A stretch of 7,227 bases of DNA from Rhodobacteraceae bacterium UBA3087 (GTDB taxonomy: Bacteria; Pseudomonadota; Alphaproteobacteria; Rhodobacterales; Rhodobacteraceae). The translations under genes were made by a program, and so were the position numbers. The notes beneath the pieces were generated by a model. It had not been told where the DNA came from. It saw nothing but the letters and a program-made list of their open reading frames with translations, and searched no databases. Position 1 is the first letter of the stretch; each line of letters opens with the position of its first letter. Location of the stretch: contig DFBF01000004.1 of the NCBI GenBank assembly GCA_002367285.1, positions 1-7,227 on the forward strand, read 5' to 3'. Shown in pieces: positions 5,069-7,227 of this stretch.

Positions 5069-6361
5069 CTATTTCACCAAGCGCAACTGTTGCCGTGGGG
5101 CCGCGGTGCCGCGTTCCAGCGCCTCATAGGGGTCGTCGGCGGCTAGCATCATGTCGACCACCTGGCGCAACAACTGGTGCCGCCCGCGAGCCGAATAAAA
5201 GCCGCCCGCGACCTGCGAGGTTTCCAGCAGATAGTGGCGATAGTCGCGATAGGCGCGGCTGTCGGGCCGGGTTGGGTGGGCGAAAAATTCGGCCAAAGGT
5301 TGGGTCGAAACGAACTCGGGTTTCGCATAGACCGCGTGGCCAAACACCTTCAGGGGCTGGGCGCGCCACAGTACCTGTTGGCCGGCGGTCGAATTCACGG
5401 TGACCGAGCTGCGGGCGTGATCCATCAGGCCGGCCAGCTTGCCGCCGCGCACGTAATGCACGCGGCCTTCTACACCAAAGTCGCGCGACAGGCGGTCGAT
5501 TTCCCTGCGCAAAGGGGTGCGACCATCCTCCAGCGGATGGGCCTTGAACACCAGGTGGTGATGGGGCGGCGCACCATCGCGGAACCCTTCGATCACCACG
5601 GCAAGAAAATCGGTCATCGTGTCAAACGGGCTGTGTTCCTGAAACGAGCTGTCATGTTCCAGCTGCAATAGCGCCAGGTGATAGGGAAACCCGCCATGTT
5701 TGATACGCTGGGTTGCAATGATCCGGTCAGCAGCCTGGGCGGGCATCAACATCAGGCGGCGCAGGTAAAGTTGGAATTCCTTGCCAACGCTCAGTGCCCG
5801 GTGCGGGCGAAAGTTGGCATAGCGCTGATTTCGGAACATCACGAACCAATGATACAGCGCGCCATAAAAGATGTGGTGGCGCATGTCGCCCCAATGCGCC
5901 GGGGCTTCGGGAATATCCAGTTCGGCATCGGCCAGGGCGGCCTGCATGTCGGCGACCGACAGATCCATCAGACGTGAATTTCCGTTCGAGCCGCCGCGTT
6001 CATAGCTTACCCAATAGGGGCGCAGGTAGCCTTCTTCGAGCACATGAACGCACAGCCCCATATCGCGTGCAATTTCAATAGCTTGCACGTGAATTTTTCG
6101 GGTGTCACCATACAGAACGATGTCGGTAATCTGATGCGCGGTGACAAGGGCGCGGAACCGTTTTGGCCAGCTGTCCTGGGGGCTGTCAAAGGCGATATAG
6201 CTGTTGCGGTCACGCCAGAAATGTTGGTCGCCGCGGTTAAAGCCAACGCGCCAAACCTGCGCGCCTGCGGTGCGCAGCATTCTGGCAAGGCGCCAAAAGA
6301 ACGGCCCGTGCGGTCCCTGAAGGAACAAAAAGTGCCGGTTGTTGCCGCAGACTGCGTGCAT
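5069..6361 (-). CDS. kpsS: KpsS-like capsular polysaccharide Kdo transferase / export protein
   Basis: KpsS adds the first beta-Kdo residue to the lyso-phosphatidylglycerol acceptor that anchors group 2/3 capsules; KpsC then extends the linker. With the chosen start the protein has 430 residues, a little longer than E. coli KpsS. Visible family features are FLFLQGPHGPFFWRLARML (11-29), GFNRGDQHFW (40-49), VLEEGYLRPYWV (107-118), VFKAHPLEDG (271-280) and TVNSTAGQQVLWRAQPLKVFG (321-341), the last two being the acceptor/donor-site region shared with KpsC modules. An in-frame ATG at 6421 would add 20 residues, but it has no ribosome-binding site, includes a rare ATA codon and reads through a repeat-rich region. 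The ATG at 6361 puts the conserved block about ten residues in and has GGAAGG upstream, though 12 nt away. It is the first gene of the minus-strand cluster. Confidence 0.9.
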   Translation of the reverse strand: MHAVCGNNRHFLFLQGPHGPFFWRLARMLRTAGAQVWRVGFNRGDQHFWRDRNSYIAFDSPQDSWPKRFRALVTAHQITDIVLYGDTRKIHVQAIEIARDMGLCVHVLEEGYLRPYWVSYERGGSNGNSRLMDLSVADMQAALADAELDIPEAPAHWGDMRHHIFYGALYHWFVMFRNQRYANFRPHRALSVGKEFQLYLRRLMLMPAQAADRIIATQRIKHGGFPYHLALLQLEHDSSFQEHSPFDTMTDFLAVVIEGFRDGAPPHHHLVFKAHPLEDGRTPLRREIDRLSRDFGVEGRVHYVRGGKLAGLMDHARSSVTVNSTAGQQVLWRAQPLKVFGHAVYAKPEFVSTQPLAEFFAHPTRPDSRAYRDYRHYLLETSQVAGGFYSARGRHQLLRQVVDMMLAADDPYEALERGTAAPRQQLRLVK

Positions 6362-6377
6362 GTTACCCGTTATCCTT

Positions 6378-6470
6378 CCGCAAAATGCGCGGTTTGGGCC
6401 TTGTGGCCGCAAAATCGCCATTTGTCACGCCATTTGGTCACAATACGCACCCGTTTGGCCATTTTGTGGC
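6378..6470. promoter_or_regulatory. Cluster of five CAAAATGGC-like motifs in the kpsS-ribE divergent region
   Basis: The 202-bp gap 6362-6563 carries no convincing gene but holds related motifs in both orientations. These are CCGCAAAAT at 6378-6386 and 6407-6415 (plus); CGCCATTTGTCA at 6416-6427 and CGCCATTTGGTCA at 6428-6440, a head-to-tail pair whose complements read TGACAAATGGCG and TGACCAAATGGCG; and GGCCATTTTGTGGC at 6457-6470. The last is an inverted copy of GCCGCAAAATCGCC at 6406-6419 (12 of 14 positions). Regularly repeated, oppositely oriented copies between divergent genes are what a cooperative operator would look like. No regulator can be named, and no -35/-10 pair was secure for either gene. 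No riboflavin (RFN/FMN) riboswitch is present. The rest, 6471-6563, shows nothing beyond the ribE ribosome-binding site. Confidence 0.4.
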
Positions 6471-6563
6471 GATGTCGGGACAGTCTGCGGGCAGCTTGGT
6501 TAAGGAAGGGTTGCGTATGGCCCGATGCGGGGGCATTTTCGGCGCAACTGAAAGGATTTTGTC

Positions 6564-7154
6564 ATGTTCACTGGGATCATCACCGACGTTGGCCGTATTG
6601 CCAAGCTGGAAAAAACGGGCGACCTGCATGCGCGTATCGAAACCGGCTATGACACGGGCGGGGTCGATATTGGCGCGTCGATTGCCTCGGACGGGGTGTG
6701 TCTGACGGTCGTGACCCTTGGAAAAGGCTGGTATGACGTTGATATTTCGGCGGAAACCGTGTCGAAGACAAATCTGGGCGACTGGCGCGTGGGGCACGAG
6801 GTGAACCTGGAACGCGCCCTGAAGGTGGGCGACGAACTGGGCGGGCATATCGTGTCGGGCCATGTTGATGGGGTCGCTGAAATCACCGCCATGGCGGACG
6901 AAGGTGAGTCGACGCGCCTGTCTTTCAAGGCCCCCGCCGTGCTGGCAAAATTCATTGCGCCAAAGGGATCCGTTGCGTTGAATGGCACATCGCTGACGGT
7001 GAACGAGGTTGATGGGGACACATTCGGCGTGAACCTGATTTCGCACACGAAAGAGGTGACGAACTGGGGCGCGGCCAAGGTGGGCGACAAGGTGAACCTG
7101 GAGATCGACACCTTGGCGCGGTACGTCGCGCGGCTGGCGGACTATGGCGGATGA
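6564..7154 (+). CDS. ribE: Riboflavin synthase, alpha subunit
   Basis: This 196-residue enzyme converts two molecules of 6,7-dimethyl-8-ribityllumazine into riboflavin plus the diaminopyrimidine substrate of lumazine synthase. It has the expected two lumazine-binding barrels. The first (about 1-92) has MFTGIITDVG, GVCLTVV (44-50), SAETVSKTNLG (62-72) and NLERAL (81-86). The second (about 93-190) has GGHIVSGHVDG (93-103), GTSLTVNEV (141-149) and NLEIDTLARYV (178-188). Length and start are canonical, and AAAGGA at 6551-6556 sits seven bases before the ATG. Some sources call this gene ribC. It is separated from ribD by the antisense capsule genes, so it is likely to have its own promoter in the divergent gap. 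Its stop overlaps the next start (ATGA). Confidence 0.97.
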   Translation: MFTGIITDVGRIAKLEKTGDLHARIETGYDTGGVDIGASIASDGVCLTVVTLGKGWYDVDISAETVSKTNLGDWRVGHEVNLERALKVGDELGGHIVSGHVDGVAEITAMADEGESTRLSFKAPAVLAKFIAPKGSVALNGTSLTVNEVDGDTFGVNLISHTKEVTNWGAAKVGDKVNLEIDTLARYVARLADYGG

Positions 7155-7227
7155 TCGGCCACAACCACGGGCCGACGATGGGGTCCGGGGCGGGCTGGCG
7201 GCGCTATGCCTGGAAACGGGCGCGGCG
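7151..7227 (+). CDS. Small hypothetical protein with an N-terminal GHNHGP motif (3' truncated by the window)
   Basis: An ORF begins at the ATG that overlaps the ribE stop (ATGA) and runs open to the window edge. Its visible residues include MIGHNHGPTMGSG and then WRRYAWKRARR. Third positions are nearly all G or C, as in the neighbouring genes. The competing frame from the ATG at 7144 has many A/T third positions and no recognisable motif. The IGHNHGP opening followed by a Trp/Arg-rich basic segment recalls small uncharacterised alphaproteobacterial proteins; that is recollection, not a search result. Overlap with ribE implies co-translation. No function can be assigned from 25 residues. Confidence 0.5.
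   Translation, partial: MIGHNHGPTMGSGAGWRRYAWKRAR

Noticed and set aside
6362..6421. Longer KpsS start at 6421 (20 extra residues)
   Set aside because: No ribosome-binding site, a rare ATA codon, and the extension runs through the motif cluster; conserved KpsS sequence begins just after the ATG at 6361.
6503..6518. Possible CtrA-type site (TTAA-N7-TTAA) before ribE
   Set aside because: Only the first TTAA half is present; the second half reads TTGC.
6438..7046. 202-codon minus-strand frame under ribE
   Set aside because: Shadow of ribE; no motif, and the plus-strand ribE signatures cover the same bases.
7144..7227. Alternative downstream gene starting at the ATG at 7144
   Set aside because: Third codon positions are much less GC-rich than in the 7151 frame and the product has no motif; the 7151 start also makes the usual ATGA overlap.
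1..7227. tRNA, rRNA, CRISPR array, insertion sequence or prophage signals
   Set aside because: No cloverleaf-like sequence, spacer-repeat array, transposase or integrase motif, or terminal inverted repeats were seen. All long stretches are explained by the listed genes.

Overview
The window is a GC-rich stretch of bacterial chromosome that looks like an alphaproteobacterium, most likely a member of the Rhodobacteraceae (roseobacter-type). The reasons are the nrdR-ribD gene pair with a riboflavin synthase gene nearby, strong G/C preference at third codon positions, and the style of the proteins. The organism cannot be named from this sequence alone.

Layout. Positions 2-88 hold the last 28 codons of a YjbQ-family gene. 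A leader of about 160 bp (89-247) follows, with an imperfect tandem repeat, a perfect DnaA-box-like 9-mer and overlapping inverted repeats. It leads into nrdR (248-718), which overlaps ribD (715-1803) by a GTGA. ribD then meets, tail to tail with a 3-bp gap, a minus-strand cluster that reads in transcription order kpsS-like (6361-5069), an outer-membrane polysaccharide export lipoprotein (4974-3847) and kpsC (3840-1807). A divergent region of about 200 bp (6362-6563), rich in repeated CAAAATGGC-like motifs, separates kpsS from ribE (6564-7154). ribE overlaps the start of a small unrecognised gene (7151 to the window end).

How the genes work together. NrdR is the ATP-cone repressor of ribonucleotide reductase genes. 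RibD and RibE carry out the deaminase/reductase steps and the last step of riboflavin synthesis. The three minus-strand genes belong to the ABC-transporter-dependent (group 2/3-like) capsule pathway. KpsS and KpsC build the poly-Kdo linker on a lipid acceptor at the inner face of the cytoplasmic membrane, and the OPX lipoprotein provides the outer-membrane part of the export channel. The transporter (KpsM/T/E-type) is not in this window.

Novelty. The genes are recognisable families, and I see no clear previously undescribed system. The more interesting signals are non-coding or architectural: the capsule cluster lying antisense between riboflavin genes; a palindrome whose loop contains both convergent stop codons and which gives RibD and KpsC matching -HRWR endings; a very strong RNA hairpin just inside kpsC; a DnaA box in front of nrdR; and the repeated-motif cluster in the kpsS-ribE divergent region.
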